The notes below the pieces were generated by a model. That model saw nothing but the letters and a program-made list of their open reading frames with translations. It was not told the origin of the DNA and ran no database searches. A DNA stretch of 64,000 nt, taken from the NCBI GenBank assembly GCA_900100095.1, contig FMTN01000014.1, forward strand, positions 48,974 through 112,973, read 5' to 3'. The position numbers and the translations under genes are program-made. This DNA comes from Lachnospiraceae bacterium C10. Lineage in GTDB: Bacteria; Bacillota; Clostridia; Lachnospirales; Lachnospiraceae. This document shows positions 1 through 8,175 of this stretch, one piece after another. Within the stretch, counting starts at the first letter, position 1. The number at the start of each line of letters is the position of its first letter.

Positions 1-1065
1 GGAAGTATGGCAGCTGCAAGAGGTGGAGTTACGACACTGGTGGCTATGCCGAACACATCACCGGTGGTAGATAATCCGGAGCTTGTGGATTTTGTCCAGG
101 AAAAAGCAAAAGACTGCGGCATGACACATGTCCTTCAGGCAGGAAGCATTACAAAGGGAATGGAAGGAAAGGAACTGTCCGATTTGTCCGGAATGCTGGA
201 AAAGGGCGTACGTGCCATCAGCGAAGACGGTAAATCAGTTATGGATTCCGGTCTGTTGCGTGAGGCAATGGAGATTGCAGCCGATGCCAACATTCCGGTG
301 CTGGCGCATTGCGAGGATATCCGTCTGGTACAGGGCGGTGTCATGAACAAGGGAAAACGTTCCGAGGAACTGGATGTCCCTGGAATCAGCAACGCAGTTG
401 AGAATATTATTGAAGCAAGAGATATTATGCTGGCAGAGGAGACAGGGGCAGCCCTTCACCTGTGTCACTGTTCTACAAAGGAGTCATACGATCTGATACG
501 GGAAGCGAAGGCAAAGGGCATTCGTGTATCAGGAGAGGTATGTCCCCATCATTTCACATTGACGGAGGAGGATATTCCGTCTTCCGAAGATTCAAATTAC
601 AAAATGAATCCACCTCTCAGAAGCCGGGAGGACCGCGACGCACTGATTAAAGGACTTTCCGATGGAACCTTTGAAGTGATCAGTACCGATCATGCACCGC
701 ATACCGATGAGGAGAAAGCAAAAGATTTTGTGCATGCTCCTTTTGGTATTGTAGGTCTTGAAACCTCCGCTTCTCTTACTTATACACAATTGGTCAAAAC
801 AGGTTATCTGACCCCGATGATGATGGCTGAGAAGATGAGCTATCGACCGGCACAGATTCTTCATATTGATCGCGGAGATATATCCGAGGGTAAGATGGCA
901 GATGTGGTGATTTTTGATCCGAATACCAGCTATGTGGTTGATCCCCGGGATTTCTACAGTAAAGGTCATAACACACCGTTTGCAGGGTGGACTCTGAACG
1001 GCGTTGTAAGAACCACCATCCTCGACGGAAGAATTGTATATACAAGGACACAGGAAGAGGAATAG
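1..1065 (+). CDS. pyrC: Dihydroorotase (5' end outside window)
   Basis: Cyclises N-carbamoyl-aspartate to dihydroorotate, the third step of pyrimidine synthesis, in the cytoplasm. The reading frame is open from base 1, so the start and the N-terminal metal-binding His-x-His region lie upstream; the first internal Met is at 7. Visible family signatures are AAARGGVTTLVAMPNT near the left edge, LAHCED, the metal-ligand region EVCPHHFTLTEED, and the STDHAPHT motif that holds the catalytic Asp. The C-terminus (ADVVIFDPN, then the GHNTPFAGW region) is complete. It lies 70 bases before pyrF in a pyr cluster running the same way. A short piece of a dispersed palindromic repeat begins four bases after the stop codon. 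Confidence 0.95.
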   Translation, partial: GSMAAARGGVTTLVAMPNTSPVVDNPELVDFVQEKAKDCGMTHVLQAGSITKGMEGKELSDLSGMLEKGVRAISEDGKSVMDSGLLREAMEIAADANIPVLAHCEDIRLVQGGVMNKGKRSEELDVPGISNAVENIIEARDIMLAEETGAALHLCHCSTKESYDLIREAKAKGIRVSGEVCPHHFTLTEEDIPSSEDSNYKMNPPLRSREDRDALIKGLSDGTFEVISTDHAPHTDEEKAKDFVHAPFGIVGLETSASLTYTQLVKTGYLTPMMMAEKMSYRPAQILHIDRGDISEGKMADVVIFDPNTSYVVDPRDFYSKGHNTPFAGWTLNGVVRTTILDGRIVYTRTQEEE

Positions 1066-1068
1066 GAA

Positions 1069-1080
1069 GCGAGTCTTGAC
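1069..1080 (+). repeat. Partial copy of the mosaic 3'-end repeat (right arm only)
   Basis: GCGAGTCTTGAC follows the pyrC stop and equals the right arm of the hairpin repeats at 7404 and 33594 (GCGAGTCTTGAC at 33623-33634). The left arm is missing, so no hairpin forms here. The placement directly behind a stop codon matches the other copies. With only 12 bases the match could be chance, but the position argues for a remnant. Confidence 0.5.
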
Positions 1081-1135
1081 GTTGTTTGGATGCATGGCAT
1101 CATTAGATATATGTTATAAGAAAAAGGAGACGTAC

Positions 1136-2062
1136 ATGATTAAGAAGCTGATTCAGGAAATTCAAAAGAAAAATGCGCCGATTGTTGTTGGACTGGATCC
1201 ACAACTTGGCTTTTTGCCTGAGAAACTTTTAAAGGCCAGCATGGAAGAAAGCGGAGAAAGTCTTGAAGCAGTCGCCGGCGCCATTCTTGCCTTCAACAAG
1301 GCAATCATTGACGCTACGTATGATCTGATTCCTGCAGTCAAGCCTCAGATCGCCATGTACGAGCAGTTCGGAATTCCGGGACTTGTTGCCTATAAGGAGA
1401 CAGTGGACTACTGTCATAAGAAGGGGCTGGTGGTCATTGGAGACATCAAGCGCGGAGATATCGGTTCCACTTCATCCGCCTATGCGTTGGCACACCTTGG
1501 CAAGGTGAAAGTGGGCAAGAAGAGTTTTGCTCCGTTTGATGAAGATTTTGCAACCGTAAATCCATATCTTGGTTCAGATGGTGTTAAGCCTTTCGTTGAT
1601 GTTTGCAAAGAAAATGACAAGGGAATCTTTGTGCTGGTCAAGACTTCGAACCCGAGCAGCGGAGAGTTCCAGGATCAGAAAATCGACGGGGTTCCGTTAT
1701 ACGAGAAGGTTGCAGCCATGGTGGAAGAATGGGGCGAAGACACAAGAGAAGGACAGTATTCCAATGTGGGCGCTGTGGTTGGAGCCACCTATCCGAAGAT
1801 GGGAGAAGAACTTCGTAAGAAAATGCCTCATACATTTATCCTGGTTCCGGGTTATGGAGCGCAGGGAGGAAAAGGCGAGGATCTGGCAGGATTCTTTGAT
1901 AAAGACGGCCTTGGAGCAATCGTAAATTCCTCCAGAGGAATCATTGCTGCCTATAAGAAGGAAGAATATAAAAAGTTCGGAGAAGAACAGTTTGCGCAGG
2001 CATCCCGCGCAGCAGTGGAAGATATGCTTACAGATATTCGCACAGCATTGGAAAGGAGATAA
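1136..2062 (+). CDS. pyrF: Orotidine 5'-phosphate decarboxylase, type 2
   Basis: Decarboxylates OMP to UMP, the last step of de novo UMP synthesis. The 308-residue length fits the longer type 2 PyrF family rather than the 230-residue type 1. The N-terminus has IVVGLDPQ, and the catalytic Asp-x-Lys-x-x-Asp cluster is D103-I-K105-R-G-D108. The phosphate-binding end reads VPGYGAQGG and then NSSRGI. The start at 1136 is chosen because AAAGGAGA lies just upstream and the protein begins MIKKLIQEI; an earlier in-frame ATG at 1034 lies inside pyrC. pyrK follows after six bases, with its ribosome binding site overlapping the pyrF stop. Confidence 0.95.
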   Translation: MIKKLIQEIQKKNAPIVVGLDPQLGFLPEKLLKASMEESGESLEAVAGAILAFNKAIIDATYDLIPAVKPQIAMYEQFGIPGLVAYKETVDYCHKKGLVVIGDIKRGDIGSTSSAYALAHLGKVKVGKKSFAPFDEDFATVNPYLGSDGVKPFVDVCKENDKGIFVLVKTSNPSSGEFQDQKIDGVPLYEKVAAMVEEWGEDTREGQYSNVGAVVGATYPKMGEELRKKMPHTFILVPGYGAQGGKGEDLAGFFDKDGLGAIVNSSRGIIAAYKKEEYKKFGEEQFAQASRAAVEDMLTDIRTALERR

Positions 2063-2068
2063 TTTCCT

Positions 2069-2848
2069 ATGTCAGTAGTTACAAAAAAGAAAGAACAGGC
2101 GGTTGTAATCCGGCAGGAAGAGGTTGCAGAGGATATTTACAGCATGTGGATCAAGACACAGGCAGCCGAGACAGCCCGGCCGGGACAGTTCGTGAATCTG
2201 TATTGTCATGATAGCGGCATGATTTTACCAAGACCGATTTCCATCTGTGAAATCGATAAGGAGCGGGGAGCGCTTCGGGTGGTATATCGTGTAAACGGAA
2301 AAGGAACGGATTTATTCTCCCGATATGTGGCAGGAGACGAGATCGAGTTGATGGGACCTCTTGGTAACGGCTTCCCGACCGACATCCCGCAAAAGAAGGC
2401 GATTCTGATCGGTGGAGGAATCGGTATTCCTCCAATGCTGGAACTTGCCAAGCAGCTTCGGAACAGTTCAAGTGTGGTTTTAGGCTACCGGGATTTCCCG
2501 TTCTTAAAAGAGGAATTTGTTAAGACCGGTTCATCGGTCTATGTTGCAACAGAAGATGGCAGCATGGGAACGAAGGGAAATGTCATCGGTGCGATCATGG
2601 AAAATAACCTTGGCGCCGATGTGATTTTTGCCTGCGGCCCGACACCAATGCTCCGTGCTGTAAAGAAATTTGCGCAGGTACGTAAGATCAAGTGCTATAT
2701 CTCAATGGAAGAGCGTATGGCTTGCGGCGTGGGAGCGTGTCTTGGCTGCGTTGTAGAGACCGTAGATGTGGATGATCACTCGAAGGTTCATAATGCAAGA
2801 GTATGTAAGGATGGCCCTGTATTTGACGCAGAGGAGGTAAACATTTGA
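2069..2848 (+). CDS. pyrK: Dihydroorotate dehydrogenase B, electron transfer subunit
   Basis: FAD and [2Fe-2S] protein that passes electrons from PyrD to NAD+, forming a PyrD2-PyrK2 complex. Residues 1-100 form the ferredoxin-reductase FAD domain (PRPISICE, and YRVNGKGTDLFS). The NAD-binding part has LIGGGIGIPPML and FACGPTPML. The C-terminus carries the iron-sulfur cysteines C219, C224, C227 and C246 in the CGVGACLGC arrangement. Its presence next to pyrD marks the type 1B enzyme, which uses NAD+ rather than fumarate. The stop codon overlaps the pyrD start by one base (TGATG), so the two are probably translationally coupled. Confidence 0.95.
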   Translation: MSVVTKKKEQAVVIRQEEVAEDIYSMWIKTQAAETARPGQFVNLYCHDSGMILPRPISICEIDKERGALRVVYRVNGKGTDLFSRYVAGDEIELMGPLGNGFPTDIPQKKAILIGGGIGIPPMLELAKQLRNSSSVVLGYRDFPFLKEEFVKTGSSVYVATEDGSMGTKGNVIGAIMENNLGADVIFACGPTPMLRAVKKFAQVRKIKCYISMEERMACGVGACLGCVVETVDVDDHSKVHNARVCKDGPVFDAEEVNI

Positions 2849-3771
2849 TGGAGAATGTAAGACCAGATTTAACGGTTGATTTTGCAGGAATCACACTGAA
2901 AAACCCTGTCATGACGGCTTCCGGAACCTTCGGAAGCGGTATGGAATATAGTGAATATGTTGATTTGTCCCGTCTGGGTGCCGTTGTTACAAAGGGTGTT
3001 TCTTCTACTCCCTGGGCAGGTAATCCTACTCCGCGTGTAGCAGAGGTCCCAAGCGGAATGTTAAATGCGATCGGCCTTCAGAATCCGGGGGTTGAGACGT
3101 TCATCGAGCGGGATCTTGCCTTCCTTTCAAAGGAAGATGTTGTGGTCGGTGTCAATGTATGCGGTCATTCAAGAGAAGAATACCTTGAGGTGGTGGAGGC
3201 TCTTGCCGGTCAGGAGCGTGTAGACTTCCTGGAAATCAATATCTCATGTCCGAATGTGAAGCAGGGTGCTCTGGCGTTTGGACAGGATCCGAAAGAAGTG
3301 GAAGCCATCACAAAGGCAATAAAAGAAAAGGCAAAGGTTCCGGTTGTCATGAAGCTGACGCCGAATGTTACAAGCATTGCAGAAATTGCAAAGGCGGCTG
3401 AGGCAGGTGGAGCCGATGGCATCTCTTTGATCAATACCTTAACCGGAATGAAGGTGGATGTGGAACGACAGAGCTTCCTTCTGGCAAACAAGACAGGAGG
3501 TATGAGCGGCCCGGCTGTTCATCCGATTGCGGTTCGCATGGTATATGAAGCGGCCAATGCCGTGAGCCTTCCGATCATCGGAATGGGAGGTATTACAACA
3601 TGGCAGGATGCGGTTGAGATGATGCTTGTGGGAGCAACGGCAGTATCCGTTGGTACGGCAAACTTTATGAATCCGACTGCAACCGTAGACATCATTGAAG
3701 GAATCGAAGATTATCTTTCCCGACACGGTATTGCAAGTGTGAAGGATATTATCGGAAGAGTAAAAGAATAA
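2848..3771 (+). CDS. pyrD: Dihydroorotate dehydrogenase B, catalytic subunit
   Basis: FMN enzyme oxidising dihydroorotate to orotate; partner of the PyrK protein encoded just upstream. At 307 residues it has the usual class 1 length. The N-terminus has NPVMTASGTFG and TKGVS. The active-site base is C134 in NISCPN, and a cysteine here (rather than serine) marks a class 1 enzyme. The FMN phosphate site reads IGMGGITTWQDA near the C-terminus. I chose ATG at 2848, ten bases after GAGGAGG; a TTG at 2845 would add one residue and overlap pyrK by four bases. Confidence 0.95.
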   Translation: MENVRPDLTVDFAGITLKNPVMTASGTFGSGMEYSEYVDLSRLGAVVTKGVSSTPWAGNPTPRVAEVPSGMLNAIGLQNPGVETFIERDLAFLSKEDVVVGVNVCGHSREEYLEVVEALAGQERVDFLEINISCPNVKQGALAFGQDPKEVEAITKAIKEKAKVPVVMKLTPNVTSIAEIAKAAEAGGADGISLINTLTGMKVDVERQSFLLANKTGGMSGPAVHPIAVRMVYEAANAVSLPIIGMGGITTWQDAVEMMLVGATAVSVGTANFMNPTATVDIIEGIEDYLSRHGIASVKDIIGRVKE

Positions 3772-3796
3772 ATACAAGGTGAGTAAGGAGCGTAAC

Positions 3797-4474
3797 ATGG
3801 AACGTTATAAGGAAGAATTTATCCATTTCATGATTGATTGTCAGGTATTAAAGTTTGGTGACTTTACGACGAAGAGCGGTAGAAAGACTCCGTTTTTTGT
3901 AAATACCGGATTCTATCGCACAGGTTCACAGCTGCGTAAGCTTGGACAGTATTATGCACGTGCGATCAAGGATGCCTTCGGAAGCGAATTTGACATTCTT
4001 TTCGGACCGGCATACAAGGGAATTCCGCTGTCTGTTACAACATCCATTGCTTTGGAAGAGCAGTATGGAATTGATGTGGGATACTGCAGCAACCGTAAGG
4101 AGGCAAAAGATCATGGAGAGAAGGGAATCCTTCTCGGAAGTCCGATTGCAGATGGAGACAAGGTTGTCATCATTGAGGATGTGACAACAGCAGGAACTTC
4201 CATCAAAGAGACGTTCCCGATCATTAAGGCGCAGGGTGATGCGGATGTATTAGGACTTGTTGTTTCGGTTGACCGAATGGAGAGGGGCCAGGGAGAGAAA
4301 AATGCTCTGGAAGAAATCGCACAGACCTACGGTATGAAGACCACCGCTATTGTTACGATGGAAGAAGTGGTGGAATGCTTATGGAACAAGCCGTATAAGG
4401 GTCAGGTCATTATTGATGATGAATTAAAAGCTGCGATTGATGCTTATTATGAGCAGTACGGAGCTCGTGCATAA
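3797..4474 (+). CDS. pyrE: Orotate phosphoribosyltransferase
   Basis: Joins orotate and PRPP to make OMP. The 225-residue protein has the family N-terminal loop (KSGRKTPFFVNTG), a FGPAYKGIPL segment and the PRPP-binding motif VVIIEDVTTAGTS with E127-D128. A GTG at 3779 opens the same frame, but AAGGAG at 3785-3790 sits six bases before ATG 3797, which is preferred. With pyrC, pyrF, pyrK and pyrD this gives the later part of the UMP pathway; aspartate transcarbamoylase genes are not in the window and may lie upstream. The stop TAA overlaps the next ATG by one base. Confidence 0.95.
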   Translation: MERYKEEFIHFMIDCQVLKFGDFTTKSGRKTPFFVNTGFYRTGSQLRKLGQYYARAIKDAFGSEFDILFGPAYKGIPLSVTTSIALEEQYGIDVGYCSNRKEAKDHGEKGILLGSPIADGDKVVIIEDVTTAGTSIKETFPIIKAQGDADVLGLVVSVDRMERGQGEKNALEEIAQTYGMKTTAIVTMEEVVECLWNKPYKGQVIIDDELKAAIDAYYEQYGARA

Positions 4475-4953
4475 TGGCGTCTACGTCGGGGCATGTAGGG
4501 AAAATAGCCTATCATGCCTTTAAACTGTGTCTGTTTTTGCTGTATATTGCAATTCTGTTTTACTTCCTTTTCTTTTGGGATTATTTTGGGAGAACAGATG
4601 CCAGTATGCAGATGCAGTTGCACTATAATTTTGTCCCGTTTCGAGAGATTCTTCGTTATATCCTCCGGTGCAGACAGCTGGGAATTAAACTGGTTTTGTT
4701 CAATCTGGGAGGTAATATTGTCGGATTTATGCCTTTTGGTTTTTTCCTTCCGGCACTTTTTACCTCGAAGATCGACCACTGGTGGAAGGCCTGGTTCTGG
4801 GCTGTTGTTTTCTCGGGAGGGATTGAAGTGTTGCAGTTATTAACCCGTGTGGGCTCCTGCGATGTGGATGATGTTATATTGAATTCTACAGGTGCGCTGT
4901 TAGGCTATATCCTGTATCGCATACGAGGTTATATAAGAAGGAGCGAATCATGA
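4474..4953 (+). CDS. VanZ-like membrane protein
   Basis: A 159-residue membrane protein with four likely helices, at about residues 14-34, 75-95, 103-123 and 140-153. The NLGGNIVGFMPFGFFLP segment and the GGIEVLQLL...DVDDVILNSTGALLGY pattern are the hallmarks of VanZ family proteins. VanZ itself gives slight teicoplanin resistance; most chromosomal homologues have no known role. The start overlaps the pyrE stop by one base, so it is translated from the pyr transcript, although there is no clear functional tie to pyrimidines. The next gene overlaps its 3' end by four bases. Confidence 0.85.
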   Translation: MASTSGHVGKIAYHAFKLCLFLLYIAILFYFLFFWDYFGRTDASMQMQLHYNFVPFREILRYILRCRQLGIKLVLFNLGGNIVGFMPFGFFLPALFTSKIDHWWKAWFWAVVFSGGIEVLQLLTRVGSCDVDDVILNSTGALLGYILYRIRGYIRRSES

Positions 4954-5273
4954 GTCAGAGAAGACGAAGAAGAAGAGAAAACCGTAAACCACTTTCTAAA
5001 AAGTCCATAGTGACAGCGGGGGTAGGTTTTCTTTCACTTGTCGCGTTTGCATTTTTAATCCAGTACAGCTACATCAATGGAGGAAAGGTATCCAAAATGC
5101 TGGCAGGCGCAGCCGTTATGACGTTGCTTGTGACCCTGCTTGCTCTATGTGAGGGAATCCGGGGCTTAAGGGATACAGAATTTTCCTTCCTCAGCAGACT
5201 GGCAGGGGTGTTATGTCCTTTTGTGGCAGAGGCAGCCTGGGTCGTTTTGTATGTGGTTGGCTACCTGGTTTAA
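4950..5273 (+). CDS. Small membrane protein of unknown function
   Basis: A 107-residue protein starting with a strongly basic stretch (RRRRRR, then RKPLSKKS) followed by three hydrophobic segments, near residues 22-41, 51-68 and 83-106. The basic N-terminus is likely cytoplasmic. It resembles a family of small membrane proteins from Lachnospiraceae (DUF6142, from memory and not checked). The ATG overlaps the VanZ-like gene by four bases (ATGA), implying coupled translation. No enzymatic motif is visible. Confidence 0.7.
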   Translation: MSQRRRRRRENRKPLSKKSIVTAGVGFLSLVAFAFLIQYSYINGGKVSKMLAGAAVMTLLVTLLALCEGIRGLRDTEFSFLSRLAGVLCPFVAEAAWVVLYVVGYLV

Positions 5274-5312
5274 TGGAATATATATTCCGTGATATATATA
5301 AGGAGATCGTTC

Positions 5313-7394
5313 ATGAATCAAACAATCGATACAGCTATTCTGGAAAGATTTCAGCTGGCGTCCGAGAGAATCGTGGAGATTCCGGAAGAGAAGATGCTTC
5401 CGGAGGGACTCTTTTCCTACTTCAAGGAAGTGTCCGACTATCTTGGTGGCGTTTCCTACTATGGAAAAGTAAAAATGGAGCGAAAGCTTACACTGGATGA
5501 GAAGAAGAAATGCCAGAAGATGCTCTTTTATCATCAGGAGGAAGAGCATTATGAGGAAAGCTTTTTAAATCCTGCCTACAGTGTGAAAGTGCTGGGAGAG
5601 ACCTTGGGAGCACCGTTGTCTGCCATGTATATGGATATGACAGCATCCTATACCTGGGCGGCATGGGGAAGACTGGATCTTGTGACCCTTATGATGGAGC
5701 AACTCCTTCTGATGTACAGCATGGCAACCCAGAATATGACGGGAGACCGTTTTGATGAAGAGGGTGCGGCCTGTGATCTGGATGAGGTGATCCGTTCCTT
5801 TTATCGTGACTATACGGATGTATTTGTCCGGGAAGATGTGGAAAGTCTTGTGGACTGGGAGAAGGATTATCTCTATAAGATCGTAATGGAGTCGGATCTT
5901 ACAAAGGAGGACTACCTCTACGATTACGGCATGTGGATCGGAGAGAATGAGCTGGGCTTAAGAGAGTATCTGTTGTCCCGTTCCGAAGAGGAGCTGTCCT
6001 CTATGGCGGACACCTATACCGAAGGCTATCGGATCGGATTTGAGGTTACCGGTAAGGATATTACCAAGAAGAAATCCGTCAGTGTTGAATTCCATGTTGG
6101 AATGGAGCCGGTGATTCGCCTTGCTGTGCAGAATTTTGAAAAGATGGGACTGCATGCAACCATGAAGCCACAGGCCCTTCTTTCTATGCAGGGAAGAGGA
6201 GCAAGCAGCCGTGGTGTCTATGTAACCACCGCGAACCGCCAGGCGCTTTACGATCATCGTGCGGACAAGAACGTATACTATGACAATGCCTATGTGAAGC
6301 GTCGTCTCGAAGTCTTAAAGGATGCTTATGAGAAGAACAAGGAAAAGGCGGCTCTGTACGGCGGACCGGCTGTGACCGAAGTCTTCGGTGAGGCGGATTT
6401 TGAACCGGTGAATAAAAAGGAAGCGGTCAAGAGCAGCGCAAAGCAGGATGAGCTTGCTGTTTTAGATCGCAGGGATTCGGCGGAGATTGTGAACCAGTAC
6501 ATTCACCAGGAGGAGAGAAGCTTTACCATCATCGCTTATCCGCTTCCGTCCATCGGAGAGAAGTTTACCGAGATTTTCACTGAGACCGTGAAGCTGAACA
6601 CCCTCGATTATAAGAAGTATCAGCAGATGCAGCAGAAGATCATCGATGTACTCGATCAGGGTGAGTGGGCGCATGTTGTAGGATTAGGCGATAACAAAAC
6701 CGATATCACCGTAGCACTTCATCCGCTTACAGATCCGAAGAAGCAGACCCGGTTTGAAAACTGTGTTGCGGATGTGAATATTCCGGTAGGTGAAGTGTTT
6801 ACCTCTCCGGTTCTTGAGGGAACCAACGGAGTATTACATGTTTCTAAGGTTTTCCTTGGAAATTTTGCATACAAGGATCTGACCTTCACCTTTAAGGACG
6901 GATGTGTGGTGGATTATAACTGCGGAAATTTTGCATCCGAAGAGGAGAATAAGAAGCTGATTTTTGACAATATTCTCTATAAGCATAAAATGCTTCCTCT
7001 CGGGGAATTTGCCATCGGAACCAATACAACAGCCTACAAGATGGGCATCGAGTATCAGGTGCAGGCAAAACTGCCGATTTTGATTGCAGAGAAGACCGGA
7101 CCGCATTTTGCAGTAGGTGACACCTGCTATTCTTATTGTGAGGATACAGCCGTATATAATCCGGACGGCAAGGAGATTATTGCAAGGGACAACACCTTCT
7201 CCCTTAATCGTAAGACGGATCCGTCCAAGGCATATTTTAACTGTCATACCGATATTACCATTCCTTATAATGAACTGGGTCTGATTGAGGTTATAACAAA
7301 GGATGGAGAGCATCATAAGATTATCGAGAACGGAAGATTCGTTGTTCCGGGAACCGAGGAGCTGAATCAGCCGCTGGAGGAACTGGAACAGTAA
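5313..7394 (+). CDS. M29-family metallo-aminopeptidase with long N-terminal region
   Basis: Two-metal aminopeptidase of the AmpS/PepS/aminopeptidase T family, expected to release N-terminal residues from peptides in the cytoplasm. The C-terminal half carries the full ligand set: E494 (PVGEVFTSPV), E565 (GEFAIGTN), H598 (TGPHFAVGDT), H645 and D647 (CHTDI). Family members are usually about 400 residues; this one has 693, the first 280 or so having no motif I recognise. ATG 5313 is preferred over an upstream start at 5289 because AAGGAG lies eight bases before it. It follows the pyr cluster by about 40 bases, and a hairpin repeat follows the stop. Confidence 0.88.
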   Translation: MNQTIDTAILERFQLASERIVEIPEEKMLPEGLFSYFKEVSDYLGGVSYYGKVKMERKLTLDEKKKCQKMLFYHQEEEHYEESFLNPAYSVKVLGETLGAPLSAMYMDMTASYTWAAWGRLDLVTLMMEQLLLMYSMATQNMTGDRFDEEGAACDLDEVIRSFYRDYTDVFVREDVESLVDWEKDYLYKIVMESDLTKEDYLYDYGMWIGENELGLREYLLSRSEEELSSMADTYTEGYRIGFEVTGKDITKKKSVSVEFHVGMEPVIRLAVQNFEKMGLHATMKPQALLSMQGRGASSRGVYVTTANRQALYDHRADKNVYYDNAYVKRRLEVLKDAYEKNKEKAALYGGPAVTEVFGEADFEPVNKKEAVKSSAKQDELAVLDRRDSAEIVNQYIHQEERSFTIIAYPLPSIGEKFTEIFTETVKLNTLDYKKYQQMQQKIIDVLDQGEWAHVVGLGDNKTDITVALHPLTDPKKQTRFENCVADVNIPVGEVFTSPVLEGTNGVLHVSKVFLGNFAYKDLTFTFKDGCVVDYNCGNFASEEENKKLIFDNILYKHKMLPLGEFAIGTNTTAYKMGIEYQVQAKLPILIAEKTGPHFAVGDTCYSYCEDTAVYNPDGKEIIARDNTFSLNRKTDPSKAYFNCHTDITIPYNELGLIEVITKDGEHHKIIENGRFVVPGTEELNQPLEELEQ

Positions 7395-7403
7395 TATTTA
7401 GAA

Positions 7404-7432
7404 GGCGCGCAAGACTCGCGAACGAGTCTTGA
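7404..7432 (+). repeat. Mosaic 3'-end repeat, hairpin copy
   Basis: A perfect nine-base inverted repeat (CAAGACTCG at 7410-7418 and CGAGTCTTG at 7423-7431) closes a CGAA loop and is preceded by GGCGCG. The block from GGCGCG to TTGAC matches the copy at 33605-33634 with one difference in the loop. It lies ten bases after the aminopeptidase stop codon. There is no T-run, so it is not a typical intrinsic terminator. Confidence 0.8.
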
Positions 7433-7457
7433 CAAGGCCGGCCGGGTAACTTAAATA

Positions 7458-7486
7458 TTTACTTGGCTGATGCCTCATGTTATAAT
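7458..7486 (+). promoter_or_regulatory. Predicted purE promoter (extended -10)
   Basis: TATAAT at 7481-7486 is preceded by TG one base upstream (TGTTATAAT), an extended -10. A weak -35 (TTTACT at 7458-7463) lies 17 bases before it. purE starts 55 bases downstream of the -10. Confidence 0.65.
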
Positions 7487-7540
7487 GACAAAGCTTGCGA
7501 AAAGAGCAGGCGTGGAATGGAAAGAGAAGAGGAGAGTGCA

Positions 7541-8053
7541 ATGGCAAGCGTTGGTATCGTAATGGGTAGTGATTCGGATTTACCGATCATGGCAAAGGCA
7601 GCAGAGGTTTTAGACGAGCTGGGAATCTCTTATGAGATGAATGTAATCAGTGCACACAGAGAGCCGCAGGAATTCTTTGAGTATGCAAATGCTGCAGAGG
7701 AGAAGGGCTATAAGGTTATTATTGCAGGTGCAGGCAAGGCTGCACATTTACCTGGTATGTGTGCTGCTATTTTCCCAATGCCTGTTATTGGCATTCCTAT
7801 GAAGACCTCCGATTTAGGCGGAGTGGATTCTTTATATTCTATTGTACAGATGCCTACCGGCATCCCTGTTGCTACTGTTGCAATCAATGGTGGGGCAAAT
7901 GCAGGTATTTTAGCTGCAAAGATTTTAGCTACTTCTGATGCTGCATTATTGGAGCGTCTTAAGGGGTATAGTGCAAATCTAAAGCAGCAGGTAATTGAAA
8001 AGGATGCGCGTCTTCAGGAGCTTGGTTACAAGGAGTACCTGAAGCAGCAATAA
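7541..8053 (+). CDS. purE: N5-carboxyaminoimidazole ribonucleotide mutase, class I
   Basis: Moves the carboxylate of N5-CAIR to carbon 4 of the imidazole ring, step 6b of purine synthesis. The 170-residue protein has GSDSDLP at the N-terminus, the ISAHREP motif with the catalytic His, and AGAGKAAHLPG, where many homologues have AGAGGAAHLPG. ATG 7541 is chosen because an AAGAGGAGAG site sits just upstream and the protein then begins ASVGIVMGSD; the frame is open further upstream without a good start. It has its own promoter and terminator. The partner PurK is not in the window. Confidence 0.93.
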   Translation: MASVGIVMGSDSDLPIMAKAAEVLDELGISYEMNVISAHREPQEFFEYANAAEEKGYKVIIAGAGKAAHLPGMCAAIFPMPVIGIPMKTSDLGGVDSLYSIVQMPTGIPVATVAINGGANAGILAAKILATSDAALLERLKGYSANLKQQVIEKDARLQELGYKEYLKQQ

Positions 8054-8059
8054 GGATAA

Positions 8060-8094
8060 GAAGCGACTTCAGGTGAAGCCGCTTCTTTTGTTTC
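8060..8094 (+). terminator. Intrinsic terminator after purE
   Basis: A hairpin with arms GAAGCG-A-CTTC and GAAG-C-CGCTTC around an AGGT loop is followed by CTTTTG and more T residues. It starts seven bases after the purE stop. A second short hairpin (CCGGGA, TTT, TCCCGG) lies at about 8121-8135 before purM. Confidence 0.75.
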
Positions 8095-8175
8095 ATTTCA
8101 TTTAAAATCAGTCAGTACCTCCGGGATTTTCCCGGTTTGGAACATATAGTAAGTAAGAAAAGAAAGAGGTAAAAC

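Noticed and set aside
1034..1135. Longer N-terminus for PyrF from the ATG at 1034
   Set aside because: It would overlap pyrC, lacks a ribosome site, and adds residues unlike any PyrF; ATG 1136 has a good site.
7395..7540. Possible purine or PRPP riboswitch before purE
   Set aside because: The leader after the predicted start site is only about 45 bases and has no matching core.
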